A DNA stretch of 52,880 nt, taken from CAZGKW01 sp964526295. Its GTDB lineage: Bacteria; Planctomycetota; Phycisphaerae; FEN-1346. Location of the stretch: contig CAZGKW010000031.1 of NCBI GenBank assembly GCA_964526295.1, forward strand, positions 1 to 52,880, written 5' to 3'. This document shows, piece by piece, positions 7,826 to 16,028 of this stretch. The notes under the pieces were generated by a model. That model was given only the letters and a program-made list of their open reading frames with translations. It had not been told where the DNA came from and made no database searches. The first letter of the stretch is position 1. Each line of letters opens with the position of its first letter. Made by a program: the position numbers and the translations under genes.

Positions 7826-9445
7826 ATGCAGCTTGTCTCGCTGATGACCGTGCCGATTGCCGCCGCCCCGCCGGCCGCCGAGCCGCGGTGTCCGGCGGCC
7901 CCGCGGGGCAGGGGGGACGTTGCCGAGGCGGGGGTGCCCTCTGGCAGTGAAGCTGGCCCGACCCGCCGGGGGGACGATGCCGGCCGCGATCGGCCGCCGG
8001 CCGCCGACCGCGGGGTCCGGAGCGACCCGGTCGACGGGCGGCAGGGCGAACGGGCGGACCCGCCCGGCCGCCAGGGGGCGGAAAAGGCCGAATCGGCCCC
8101 CAAACGGGCCTCTCGAGCCGCAAACAGCCCCCGGAAGGGGGGCAAGGAGGGCCCTGAGGGGCCGTCGGCGGCCGCGAACCAACCCGCCGACGCGTTCTCG
8201 CAGCTCCTTCTGCGTATCTCGGGCCTCCACCCGGCCGCCAAATCGGCCCCAAGCGCCGAGGGGGTAACCGGGGGGGTACTGGGGGATCGGAAGGCCTCCG
8301 CAGGCCTTGAAAAGGCCGCCACCGGGGGGCAACAGGGCACTGCCGAATTGGCGGTCGGCCGCGCCTCGGCCGATGGCAAGGCCCTCGCCGGTCCGATCGT
8401 ATCTACAAGTCAGGCGGCCGCTGCCGCGCACTCGCAGGTGGTCGAGACGCCGCGCCCCGGGGCGGTCGCTTCGAAGGCGGCCCGCCCCGAAGGGGCCTCG
8501 GAGGGGGGCCGGAAGGGGGCCGCCGGCACCGGGAAGATCCCCAATGCCCCCCTCAATGGGGGGCGGTCGACCCCGACCTCCGCCAAGTCCGCGGAGCCGA
8601 CGACCCAGGCGGCTCCCCGAACAGAGGCGCAGGCGGCGGCCCGCCCGGCGCCGTCCGAGACCGGCCCGGATGCGAAGTCGGCCGCTGCCGCGGCCCCGGT
8701 GAAGAGTTCGGCGGCTTCCGAAGGCCCCTCGGGGGCGAAAAGGGCCGGTCCTATGCCGAAATCGGCCCGCGCCGAGGGCCCCGAGGCAGCCGACCGGCAG
8801 GCCGCTCGCCTCGACCGCGGCGAGGGCTTCACCATAGAGCGAACCCCGCAGGGCACCCAGGTGACCCCCCGCAGCACCCCCGAGGGCCCCACCGGGCCGT
8901 CACCCACAGCCTCGCCCCCACCGTCGGGCGTGCCGCGTGCGGCCGTAGCCGCATCGCGGCCGGCCTCGGCGGAGGGGCCCGCCGGCCCGCGCGAGACGCC
9001 CCTCAGCGACCAGATCGCCGAGACGGTCCGCGCCAGCGGCGCCCCGGACGGCCGGCGGATCGTCGTCCGGCTCCATCCGCCGGAGCTCGGACGGGTCCAG
9101 ATCGTGCTTCGCCGCGACGGCGACGGCGTGACCGGGACAATCCGGGTCGAGAACGAGGCCGCCCTCGGGCGGCTCGCCCGCGAGGCCACCGACCTCGTCG
9201 ACCGGCTCCAGGACACCGGGTCCCAGCTTCGCCGGCTGGACGTCTCGCTGGATCCGTCGTTCGCCGGCGACGGGCAGTCCGGGTCGGCCTCCCGCGGGGG
9301 CGGCCAGGGGGCCGACGCGTCGTACACGGATGACGGGACGGGCCCCGAGACCCCCGACGCGGCCGTTCCGGCGGAGCAGCCGGCGGAGACGGACGGGGCC
9401 GCGGCCCCGCTGGTGACGGACGTGGCCATCGACGTGCAAGTCTAG
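7826..9445 (+). CDS. fliK: Flagellar hook-length control protein FliK
   Basis: A 539-residue protein. ATG 7826 follows AAAGGAG and lies just after the predicted transcription start; an earlier in-frame start at 7781 would precede that start site. The first 390 residues are a disordered Ala/Pro/Lys/Gly-rich linker with repeated ESAPK/KSAA-type stretches, as expected for the molecular ruler. The C-terminal domain (about 400-480) has RLHPPELGRVQIVL, the FliK substrate-switch motif, followed by VENEAALGRL. FliK is secreted during hook growth and, through this domain, makes FlhB switch export from hook to filament subunits. It heads the operon and is followed by flgD and flgE, a common order. Confidence 0.9.
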   Translation: MQLVSLMTVPIAAAPPAAEPRCPAAPRGRGDVAEAGVPSGSEAGPTRRGDDAGRDRPPAADRGVRSDPVDGRQGERADPPGRQGAEKAESAPKRASRAANSPRKGGKEGPEGPSAAANQPADAFSQLLLRISGLHPAAKSAPSAEGVTGGVLGDRKASAGLEKAATGGQQGTAELAVGRASADGKALAGPIVSTSQAAAAAHSQVVETPRPGAVASKAARPEGASEGGRKGAAGTGKIPNAPLNGGRSTPTSAKSAEPTTQAAPRTEAQAAARPAPSETGPDAKSAAAAAPVKSSAASEGPSGAKRAGPMPKSARAEGPEAADRQAARLDRGEGFTIERTPQGTQVTPRSTPEGPTGPSPTASPPPSGVPRAAVAASRPASAEGPAGPRETPLSDQIAETVRASGAPDGRRIVVRLHPPELGRVQIVLRRDGDGVTGTIRVENEAALGRLAREATDLVDRLQDTGSQLRRLDVSLDPSFAGDGQSGSASRGGGQGADASYTDDGTGPETPDAAVPAEQPAETDGAAAPLVTDVAIDVQV

Positions 9446-9454
9446 GAGACGGCG

Positions 9455-9847
9455 ATGTCGGCACTCTCGAGTCTGACGGCCCAGGAATCGCAGAACCTGA
9501 AGCTGGACTACCTGAACCTGTTGGTCACCCAGCTCCGGCACCAGAACCCGCTGGAGCCGATGGACAACGCCGAGATGACCTCGCAGCTCGCCCAGATCGC
9601 CCAGCTCGAGCAGCTCGAGAAGGCCAACACGAGCTTCGACTCGATCCTGTCGGCGGCCCGCAGCGGCTACGCCACGGGCCTGATCGGGCGGACGGTCCTG
9701 TTTGAGGGCGAGGACGGGTCGGTTCCCGATGACGGACGCGTCACGGGTGTCGAGTGGATCGGCAGCGACCTGTTCCTCGGGTTGCAAGGTGCGGATGGGA
9801 AAGACAAGGCGTTGGCTCTCGATGCGGTGAAAGCCGTTACGGCGTGA
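9455..9847 (+). CDS. flgD: Flagellar hook capping protein FlgD
   Basis: A 130-residue short-form FlgD. The N-terminal helix has FlgD features: LDYLNLLVTQLRHQNPLEPMDNAEMTSQ, shown here in part, with the conserved QLxxQNPLxPxD block. The C-terminal part is a short beta region (GLIGRTVLFEGEDG) in place of the longer FN3/Tudor domains of enteric FlgD. It caps the growing hook and is required for FlgE polymerisation outside the cell. It starts 9 bases after fliK with GGAGACGG before the ATG. Confidence 0.92.
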   Translation: MSALSSLTAQESQNLKLDYLNLLVTQLRHQNPLEPMDNAEMTSQLAQIAQLEQLEKANTSFDSILSAARSGYATGLIGRTVLFEGEDGSVPDDGRVTGVEWIGSDLFLGLQGADGKDKALALDAVKAVTA

Positions 9848-9884
9848 GCCTCGCGCGTCCCGGCCAGAACAGGAGAGACTGAAG

Positions 9885-11528
9885 ATGAGCGATGCACTCA
9901 TGTCAGGCGTCACGGGCCTGAGGGTCCACCAGAACATGCTGGAGGTGGCCGGCAACAACCTGGCCAACGTCAACACGTTCGGCTTCAAGGGAAGCCGGAT
10001 CACCTTCGCCGAGCTGCTCTCCCAGACCATCAAGGAGGCCACCGAACCGACCGACTCGACCGGCGGGACGAACCCGCAGCAGATCGGCAGCGGCGTGGCC
10101 GTCTCCGACATCAGCCGCCGCATGAGCCAGGGCAACCTCGTCAGCACCGGCAAGCCCCTGGACATGGCCATCGAAGGGGCGGGCTACTTCGTGGTCAACG
10201 ACGGCGAGAAGGACGTCTACAGCCGCGTCGGCTCCTTCGCCGTCGATGCCGACTACAATCTGGTCGACCCCTCCACGGGCAACCGGGTCCAGCGGACCGG
10301 AAACGAGGGGGTGGCCGAGGGGTTCCAGACGCCCGGGTCCAGCGACATCCGCGTGCCGTTCGACATCGCCCTGCCCGCCCAGGCCACCACCGAGATCACT
10401 TTCAGCGGCAACCTCAGCAAGGACAACCAGCTGCCCACCTTGAGCCTGCTGGAGAGCGGCCTCCAGTACACCGAAGGCGGCACCGTGGCCTCCGGCACCA
10501 CGCTCCTGGCGAACCTCGACCAGGCCGGCGGCATCGCGGCGGGCGACACGATCCGGATCTACGGCACGGACCGCTCGGGCGCCGCCGTGGACACCAACTT
10601 CACCGTCGCCGCCGGCTCGACGCTCGATGATCTGGTGGCGTCGGTGACGGCGGCGTTCTCGGGCTCGACGGCCTCCCTCTCCAACGGCGAGATACGCCTG
10701 ATCGACGATTCGGCCGGATACAGCCAGACTGACGTCTTGCTCGAATACAGCGGGGCCGGCTCGTTCGAGGTCCCGAGCTACTTCGAGCTGGTGACCGCCG
10801 GCGGCGAGGAGACCCACAACAGCAGCGTCGAGGTCTACGACGGCCAGGGCGAGCGGTACCAGCTCTCCCTCTCCTTCGTCCGCACCACCACGCCCAACAT
10901 CTGGGACGTCGTCTTGACGAACATGACCGGCGACGTGGCCATCGACGACCGGCGGGTCAAGGACGTGACGTTCAGCGCCGTTGACGGCAGCTACGCCGGC
11001 CTGGGCGGCGCGACGCCCGACGTGCCCAGCTTCCAGCTCCGCTACGGCGGGGCGGCCGGCCCCGCGACCACGCTGAACCTGGACCTCGGGACGGTGGGCG
11101 ACTTCGACGGTCTGAGCCAGTTCGGCGGCGACTCGACCGCCGGCGTCAGCGGCCAGGACGGCTACGAGGCCGGGTGGCTCTCCACCGTCTCCGTGAGCCG
11201 CGAGGGCACCCTTCAGGGCATGTTCACCAACGGCGTGCGTCGCGACATCGCGGCCCTGAAGATCGCCATGTTCCGCAACCCGGCGGGCCTGACGAGCGTC
11301 GGCGGGGGGTACTTCCAGGCCTCGGGCAACTCCGGGCCGGCCGTCCCGACGCGGGGCCTGGCGGGCGGGGCGGGGAGCATCCACGGCGGGTCGCTCGAGC
11401 GGTCGAATGTCGAGACGGCCCAGGAGTTCGTCGCCCTGATCGAGGCCCAGAACGGGTTCCAGGCCAACGCCCGGGCCATTCGCGTCACCAACGACATGCT
11501 TCGCGAGCTGGCCAACCTGATCCGGTAG
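9885..11528 (+). CDS. flgE: Flagellar hook protein FlgE
   Basis: A 547-residue hook subunit. The N-terminus (MSGVTGLRVHQNMLEVAGNN with LANVNTFGFKGSRI) is the rod/hook family signature, and the C-terminus (NVETAQEFVALIEAQNGFQ, then RAIRVTNDMLRELANLIR) forms the matching coiled coil. The centre (about 150-400) is an enlarged variable surface region with two beta-rich inserts, consistent with FlgE of 400 to 600 residues in non-enteric bacteria. GGAGAGACTGAAG precedes the ATG. The product builds the universal joint between rod and filament. Confidence 0.93.
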   Translation: MSDALMSGVTGLRVHQNMLEVAGNNLANVNTFGFKGSRITFAELLSQTIKEATEPTDSTGGTNPQQIGSGVAVSDISRRMSQGNLVSTGKPLDMAIEGAGYFVVNDGEKDVYSRVGSFAVDADYNLVDPSTGNRVQRTGNEGVAEGFQTPGSSDIRVPFDIALPAQATTEITFSGNLSKDNQLPTLSLLESGLQYTEGGTVASGTTLLANLDQAGGIAAGDTIRIYGTDRSGAAVDTNFTVAAGSTLDDLVASVTAAFSGSTASLSNGEIRLIDDSAGYSQTDVLLEYSGAGSFEVPSYFELVTAGGEETHNSSVEVYDGQGERYQLSLSFVRTTTPNIWDVVLTNMTGDVAIDDRRVKDVTFSAVDGSYAGLGGATPDVPSFQLRYGGAAGPATTLNLDLGTVGDFDGLSQFGGDSTAGVSGQDGYEAGWLSTVSVSREGTLQGMFTNGVRRDIAALKIAMFRNPAGLTSVGGGYFQASGNSGPAVPTRGLAGGAGSIHGGSLERSNVETAQEFVALIEAQNGFQANARAIRVTNDMLRELANLIR

Positions 11529-11544
11529 GAGCCGCGCTGAGCCC

Positions 11545-12660
11545 ATGGCCCCCCTTGCCGCCAACCTGACCGATCTCCTGGCCCTGACGGCCCCCGAGCG
11601 GTTCGAGGCCATGGGCAAATGGCCGCGGTCCACCATGTCGGTCCCGTGGATCGTCGTGGTGCCGGTGGTCGTGGCCGTGGTCCTGGCGGCCGTGCTGCTG
11701 GTCGTGTACCGGCGGTGGCACGCGCGTCGGGAGATGATGCGCCGGTTCTTCGAGACGGCTGAGCGTCTCGGCCTGACGCGGAGCGAGCAGGCCGTCCTGA
11801 TGAGCATCGCGACGCTCTCCGGGGCGGCGCGCCTCAACCACGTGTACCTGGACGAGCGGATCTTCCGCCGGGGAGTCGAGGCGATGGCCCGCAACGAGGA
11901 CGTGGCGGCGATGGGGGACGCGGCCCGCAAACGGCTGGACCGGGTCGTGGAGGCCCTCCGGACGAAGATCGGCCTGACGCCGGAGGCGTCGCTCCCGCGG
12001 CGTGCCCCGACCGCGGCCGCCGTCCTCCGAAAGGGCGACGTCGTGACGCTCGTGCGCCCGGACGCCTCAGGCGGCGTGGAGGCGACGGTTTCGAGCATCG
12101 GGCACCCCGAGCTGGCCCTCGTGGCGGTCAGGGCCCAGCCCTGGCGGATCGGCGAGGCCTGCATCATCCGCCAGGTCTACGAGGGGCTCCATTACGAGTT
12201 GAACGCGTCGGTCTCGGCGGTCAACGACCGGCTCCTGATCGTCCGCCTGATCGGCGAACCGCGGTACGTCAACCTGCGGCGGTTCCTGCGGACAGAGCTG
12301 GACTGTCCGGCGTACGTGGCCCGGTACTCGTTCACCGAGGAGGGCGCCGAGCCGCGTCCGCCGGAGTTCGTCCCCGGCCGGCTGACCGAGATGGGCGGCC
12401 CGGGGCTCCGCATCGCGACCCCTCTGAAGGCCCAGGTCGGCGACCGGGTCCTGACGGTGGCCCGGACGGGGGAGGACCGCACCGTCCAGGGGGTCGGCGA
12501 GGTCCGACGCGTCTCGGCGGACGGCGAGAACGCCGACCTGGCCGTCGAGCTGACCGGCCTGACGGAGGACGAGATCGGCAACCTGGTGCGGGACACGAAT
12601 ACGGCCGCCCGCCGCAAGGCCCGCCGGACTGTCGAGGCCGAGGCCGCCGAGACCAACTGA
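11545..12660 (+). CDS. Membrane-anchored PilZ-like protein in the flagellar operon
   Basis: A 371-residue protein. Residues 33-55 form one strong transmembrane segment followed by a basic cytoplasmic stretch (RRWHARREMMRR) and a helical domain. The C-terminal half resembles a YcgR-type PilZN-PilZ pair: RRFLR (245-249) fits the RxxxR c-di-GMP motif, while the second motif (D/N)xSxxG is degenerate here (EMGGPGLRI, 282-290). It lies between flgE and flgF with only 13 to 17 bases of spacing, so it is co-expressed with the hook. It may couple c-di-GMP or membrane state to the motor, or have lost ligand binding. The PilZ call rests on one motif and context. Confidence 0.6.
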   Translation: MAPLAANLTDLLALTAPERFEAMGKWPRSTMSVPWIVVVPVVVAVVLAAVLLVVYRRWHARREMMRRFFETAERLGLTRSEQAVLMSIATLSGAARLNHVYLDERIFRRGVEAMARNEDVAAMGDAARKRLDRVVEALRTKIGLTPEASLPRRAPTAAAVLRKGDVVTLVRPDASGGVEATVSSIGHPELALVAVRAQPWRIGEACIIRQVYEGLHYELNASVSAVNDRLLIVRLIGEPRYVNLRRFLRTELDCPAYVARYSFTEEGAEPRPPEFVPGRLTEMGGPGLRIATPLKAQVGDRVLTVARTGEDRTVQGVGEVRRVSADGENADLAVELTGLTEDEIGNLVRDTNTAARRKARRTVEAEAAETN

Positions 12661-12673
12661 CGGAGTCGAGACG

Positions 12674-13402
12674 ATGTCCGATCACGTGGCGACGACGCAG
12701 GCCCTGAGCGAGCACTACCTGGTGCTGGCCCACAACCTGTCGAACGCCAACACGGTGGGCTACAAGCGGCGAATCGGCGTCATGGCCGAGGTGCCCGACC
12801 CGGAGACCCCGCCGCCCGACGGCCCCGGCCAGACCGAGCCGGCCACCACCGTCACCCACCAGTCGTACCTCGACTTCTCCCAGGGCCGGCTGGTCCGCAC
12901 GGGCCGGTCGCTTGACGTGGCGCTGCACGGCGACGGGTTTCTCGTCCTGGAGGGCGAGTCGGGCGAGCTCTATACCCGCAACGGCATCCTCCGGACGAAC
13001 GCCCAGGGCCAGGTCGTCGACGCCCTGGGCCGGCGGGTCCTCGGCGAGTCGGGGCCGATCATCGTCCCGAACACCGTCAGTGTCATGGACGTCCGGGTCG
13101 CCGCGGACGGGCGGGTCCTGGCCGACGGCCAGACCATCGGCACGCTCCGGATCGTCCAGTTCAAGGACGCATCGGTCCTGGAGTCGGTGGGGGACTCGGC
13201 GTTCCGGGCCCCCGCCGGGGCGACGGCCGAACCCGCCCCCGACACCACCGTCCACCAGGGCTTCCAGGAGGCGTCGAACGTCGACGTCGTGGGCGAGCTG
13301 GTCGACCTGATCCGCGTGAGCCGGCTCTACGAAGCGAACCTCAAGGCCGTCCAGGTCGCGGGAGAACGCAACGAGGCCATCCTCCAGGTGGCGATGGCCT
13401 GA
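12674..13402 (+). CDS. flgF: Flagellar proximal rod protein FlgF
   Basis: A 242-residue rod protein. The N-terminal coil contains VLAHNLSNANTVGYKRR, matching the rod/hook signature xANNLANxxTxGFK. The centre has LDVALHGDGFLVLEGESGELY and YTRNGILRTNAQGQVVDALG, both hallmarks of FlgF/FlgG. The C-terminus (GFQEASNVDVVGELVDLIRV) is the conserved closing helix. FlgF rather than FlgG is chosen because a better FlgG follows and the N-terminus lacks the MLRAFSTAATGM form. GGAGTCGAGACG precedes the ATG. Confidence 0.88.
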   Translation: MSDHVATTQALSEHYLVLAHNLSNANTVGYKRRIGVMAEVPDPETPPPDGPGQTEPATTVTHQSYLDFSQGRLVRTGRSLDVALHGDGFLVLEGESGELYTRNGILRTNAQGQVVDALGRRVLGESGPIIVPNTVSVMDVRVAADGRVLADGQTIGTLRIVQFKDASVLESVGDSAFRAPAGATAEPAPDTTVHQGFQEASNVDVVGELVDLIRVSRLYEANLKAVQVAGERNEAILQVAMA

Positions 13403-13430
13403 CCGGACGTAGCGGCAAGGAGATGAACCG

Positions 13431-14219
13431 ATGCTGAGGGCCTTTTCGACGGCGGCGACCGGCATGACCGCCCAGCAGATGATCGTCGACACGATCGCCA
13501 ACAACCTGGCGAACATCAACACGGTGGGCTTCAAGCGGAGCCAGGTCGACTTCCAGGACCTGGTGTACCTGAGGCTCCAGGAACCCGGCCGGGAGCTGGC
13601 GGCCGGCGTGACGGCCCCGACGGGGTTCGAGATCGGCTCGGGCGTGCGGCCCGCCTCCACCCTGAAGGTCTTCACCCAGGGCGAGATGGAGAACACCGAG
13701 CGGGGCCTCGACATCGCCATCCAGGGCGACGGGTTCTTCCGGGTCCGCCTGCCCGGCGGCGAGGAACGCTACACCCGCGACGGGTCGCTCCGCGTCGACG
13801 CCAACGGATCGCTCGTCACCGCCAACGGCCACGTCGTCGATCCGGGCATCACGATCCCCGAGGACGCCCGGTCGGTGGCCATCGGGGCCGACGGCACGGT
13901 GACGGTGTTCCAGGGCTCGGACAGCTCGGCGACGAGCGTCGGCCAGATCACGCTCGTGCGGTTCTCGAACCCGGCGGGCCTCTCGGCCGAGGGGGGGAAC
14001 CTCCTGGCCAAGACACCCGCCAGCGGTGAGGAGATCACCGGGACGGCCGGCGAGGATGGGTTCGGCAGTATCCAGACCGGGTTCCTGGAGAAGTCCAACG
14101 TCCAGATGGTCACCGAGCTGGTGAGCCTGATCACGGCCCAACGGGCCTATGAGATCAACTCGCGGGCCATCCGGGCGGGCGACGAAATGCTGACCACCGC
14201 GAACCGTCTGATCAGCTAG
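13431..14219 (+). CDS. flgG: Flagellar distal rod protein FlgG
   Basis: A 262-residue protein of standard FlgG length. It starts MLRAFSTAATGMTAQQMIVD, continues with IANNLANINTVGFKRS, and carries LDIAIQGDGFFRVRLPGGEE and the C-terminal LEKSNVQMVTELVSLITAQR block. These are close to consensus. AAGGAGATG precedes the ATG. FlgG forms the distal rod that crosses the P and L rings, which are encoded downstream (flgH, flgI). The last codon is followed by an interspersed repeat and then flgA. Confidence 0.95.
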   Translation: MLRAFSTAATGMTAQQMIVDTIANNLANINTVGFKRSQVDFQDLVYLRLQEPGRELAAGVTAPTGFEIGSGVRPASTLKVFTQGEMENTERGLDIAIQGDGFFRVRLPGGEERYTRDGSLRVDANGSLVTANGHVVDPGITIPEDARSVAIGADGTVTVFQGSDSSATSVGQITLVRFSNPAGLSAEGGNLLAKTPASGEEITGTAGEDGFGSIQTGFLEKSNVQMVTELVSLITAQRAYEINSRAIRAGDEMLTTANRLIS

Positions 14220-14233
14220 GCGATGTCCGTCGC

Positions 14234-14272
14234 CTCCCTCTCTCCCGGTTGGAGAGGGGTGGGGTGAGGGGG
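14234..14272. repeat. Interspersed CCTCCCTCT-GAGAGGGG palindrome, copy a
   Basis: CTCCCTCTCTCC, a short loop, GGAGAGGGGTGGGGTGAGGG. The same imperfect palindrome with the trailing GGGTGAGGGG occurs at 20223-20262 and 35513-35554, always between genes. Here it lies between flgG and flgA inside the operon. It looks like a REP-like dispersed element that would form an RNA hairpin. Confidence 0.7.
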
Positions 14273-14281
14273 ACGCGAACC

Positions 14282-15292
14282 ATGAAATCGCTTTCGGGGG
14301 CCCTCATGAAGGCGACTCCTTTCATCCTGGCCGCGCTGCTCGCGTCGGCGGCGCCGGTTCCACTCGCCGCCGAGGGCCCCGAGCCGCGGGTCCACGTCCA
14401 CCTGCCGCGGACCATCCGGGTGGGCACGCCCGGTCTGCGTCTGGGGCAGGTGGCGGTGGTCCGGGCGGACGAGGAGTCGCTGACGGAGAAGCTGGTGGCC
14501 ATCCCCATGGGCCGGGCCCCCTGGTCGAAGGAGGAGCTGGTCATCGACCGCCCGACGGTGCTGGGTCGGCTGGCGAGTCACGGCGTGCGGGCCGGCGACG
14601 TCCGCCTCAGCGGCGCCGAGAAGGTGACCGTCACGCGGGACGAGACGGCCGTCAAGTCGGCCCGCATCGCGGAGGAGGCCGAGGCGTTCCTCGAAAAGGA
14701 CCGCCCCGGCCCCAAGGGGTGCCGATGGCGCCGGGTCCGGACGCCCGACGACCTGTGGGTGCCGGCGGGGGTGACCGTCGCACTGGAGCCGCGGCTCGCG
14801 CCGCACGCCGTCCGCGGCGAGGCGAAGGTCGAGGTCGCCGCCATGGCCGACGGGAAGAAGCTGGCCTCGGCCGACGTCGTTTTCCGGCTGGGGTATGCCC
14901 GGCGTCACCTGGTGGCGACCGAGGAGATCCCCCAGGGGGGCATCGTGACGGAGGCGAACACCGAGCTTCGCACGTCGATGGCCGATGCCCCGGAGCCGGA
15001 GGGCTGGTCCCCGCCGTACGGCCAGGTGGCCCTGCGGCTGGTCCCGACCGGGACGGTCCTGAAGCGGGGCCTGACGCGGCCCGTGAAGGCCGAGGTCCTC
15101 GTCCATCGCAACCGAAGCGTCATCATGCGGATCGCCGGCGACGGGTTCCAGATCACGGCGGTGGGCCTGGCGCTGGAGGACGGCCGGCCCGGCGACTTCG
15201 TCAAGGTCCGAAACATCGACTCCAAGCGGGTTGTCGTCGGCCGGGTCAACTTCGACGGCACCGTCGAGCCCGTCTACGAGAACGAGAACTGA
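14282..15292 (+). CDS. flgA: Flagellar P-ring assembly chaperone FlgA
   Basis: A 336-residue protein with a signal peptide (MKATPFILAALLASAAPVPLAA after an eight-residue extension; ATG 14306 is a possible alternative start). The C-terminal half is a SAF domain: HLVATEEIPQGGIVTEANTE, then AVGLALEDGRPGDFVKVRN and the typical SKRVVVGRV ending. FlgA is periplasmic and assists FlgI assembly into the P ring. The N-terminal 150 residues form an extra domain of the longer FlgA type. The frame extends to 14249 but that stretch is the dispersed repeat. Confidence 0.88.
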   Translation: MKSLSGALMKATPFILAALLASAAPVPLAAEGPEPRVHVHLPRTIRVGTPGLRLGQVAVVRADEESLTEKLVAIPMGRAPWSKEELVIDRPTVLGRLASHGVRAGDVRLSGAEKVTVTRDETAVKSARIAEEAEAFLEKDRPGPKGCRWRRVRTPDDLWVPAGVTVALEPRLAPHAVRGEAKVEVAAMADGKKLASADVVFRLGYARRHLVATEEIPQGGIVTEANTELRTSMADAPEPEGWSPPYGQVALRLVPTGTVLKRGLTRPVKAEVLVHRNRSVIMRIAGDGFQITAVGLALEDGRPGDFVKVRNIDSKRVVVGRVNFDGTVEPVYENEN

Positions 15293-15317
15293 GAGTACCC
15301 GAGTCAGGGGCAGAACG

Positions 15318-15974
15318 ATGAGACGAGCGATTCGCGTGGCAATGGCCGTCGGGGTGGTCCTGGCGGCCGCCGGCATCGAGGCGCGGGCCGGGTCGATCTG
15401 GGCCAAGGCCGAGGGGCGGGCACGCACCCGCCGCGTCGCCGTCTACAGCGACGACAAGGCCCGGGCCGTCGGAGACATCCTCACGATCGTCATCAAGGAA
15501 GAGAGCGAGATCGACAACGAGACCAAGCGGTCGAACGACAAGACCTCGACCCGCGCAGCCAAGTCGTCCGGCAGCATCAAGCTGGAGGACATCGCCCACT
15601 ACTGGGGCGACGACGCCGGCACGTTCAAGCTGCCCAAGGTGACCGCCGAGTCGGAGGGCAAGAGCGAGTTCGAGGGCAACGCCGCCTACGAATCCGAACG
15701 CACCATCGAGGACCAGATCTCGGTCGTCGTCCAGGACGTCCTGCCCAACGGGAACCTCGTGGTGCTCGGAAGCCGCCACCGCCACGTCGAGGGCGACACG
15801 CAGATCATCCAGGTCTCGGGCATCGTCCGGCCCAGCGACGTCGGCTTCGCCAACACCGTCGGCAGCGAGAAGGTGGCCGACTTCCGCATGAACGTGATCG
15901 TGAAGGGGCCGGAGAACCGGTGGTCGAAACCGGGGTGGCTGGGGCGGGTCCTGAACTGGCTCAGCCCGTGGTAA
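15318..15974 (+). CDS. flgH: Flagellar L-ring protein FlgH without a lipobox
   Basis: A 218-residue FlgH. The core KARAVGDILTIVIKEESEIDN corresponds to the family motif RRVGDIVTVxIxE, and the C-terminus has LPNGNLVVLGSRHRHVEGDTQ and VSGIVRPSDV, both conserved. The signal peptide ends ARA and no Cys follows, so unlike most proteobacterial FlgH this one is not a lipoprotein. It would form the outer-membrane ring around the rod. Start ATG 15318; the longer frame from 15231 overlaps flgA. Confidence 0.92.
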   Translation: MRRAIRVAMAVGVVLAAAGIEARAGSIWAKAEGRARTRRVAVYSDDKARAVGDILTIVIKEESEIDNETKRSNDKTSTRAAKSSGSIKLEDIAHYWGDDAGTFKLPKVTAESEGKSEFEGNAAYESERTIEDQISVVVQDVLPNGNLVVLGSRHRHVEGDTQIIQVSGIVRPSDVGFANTVGSEKVADFRMNVIVKGPENRWSKPGWLGRVLNWLSPW

Positions 15975-16028
15975 GCGAAGCCCGGCGCCTGGCCGCGGAG
16001 GCGGCGCGGCCGCCGTGAGGAGGTTTAC

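Noticed and set aside
9903..12167. A 754-codon open frame on the minus strand
   Set aside because: Antisense of flgE and the PilZ-like gene.
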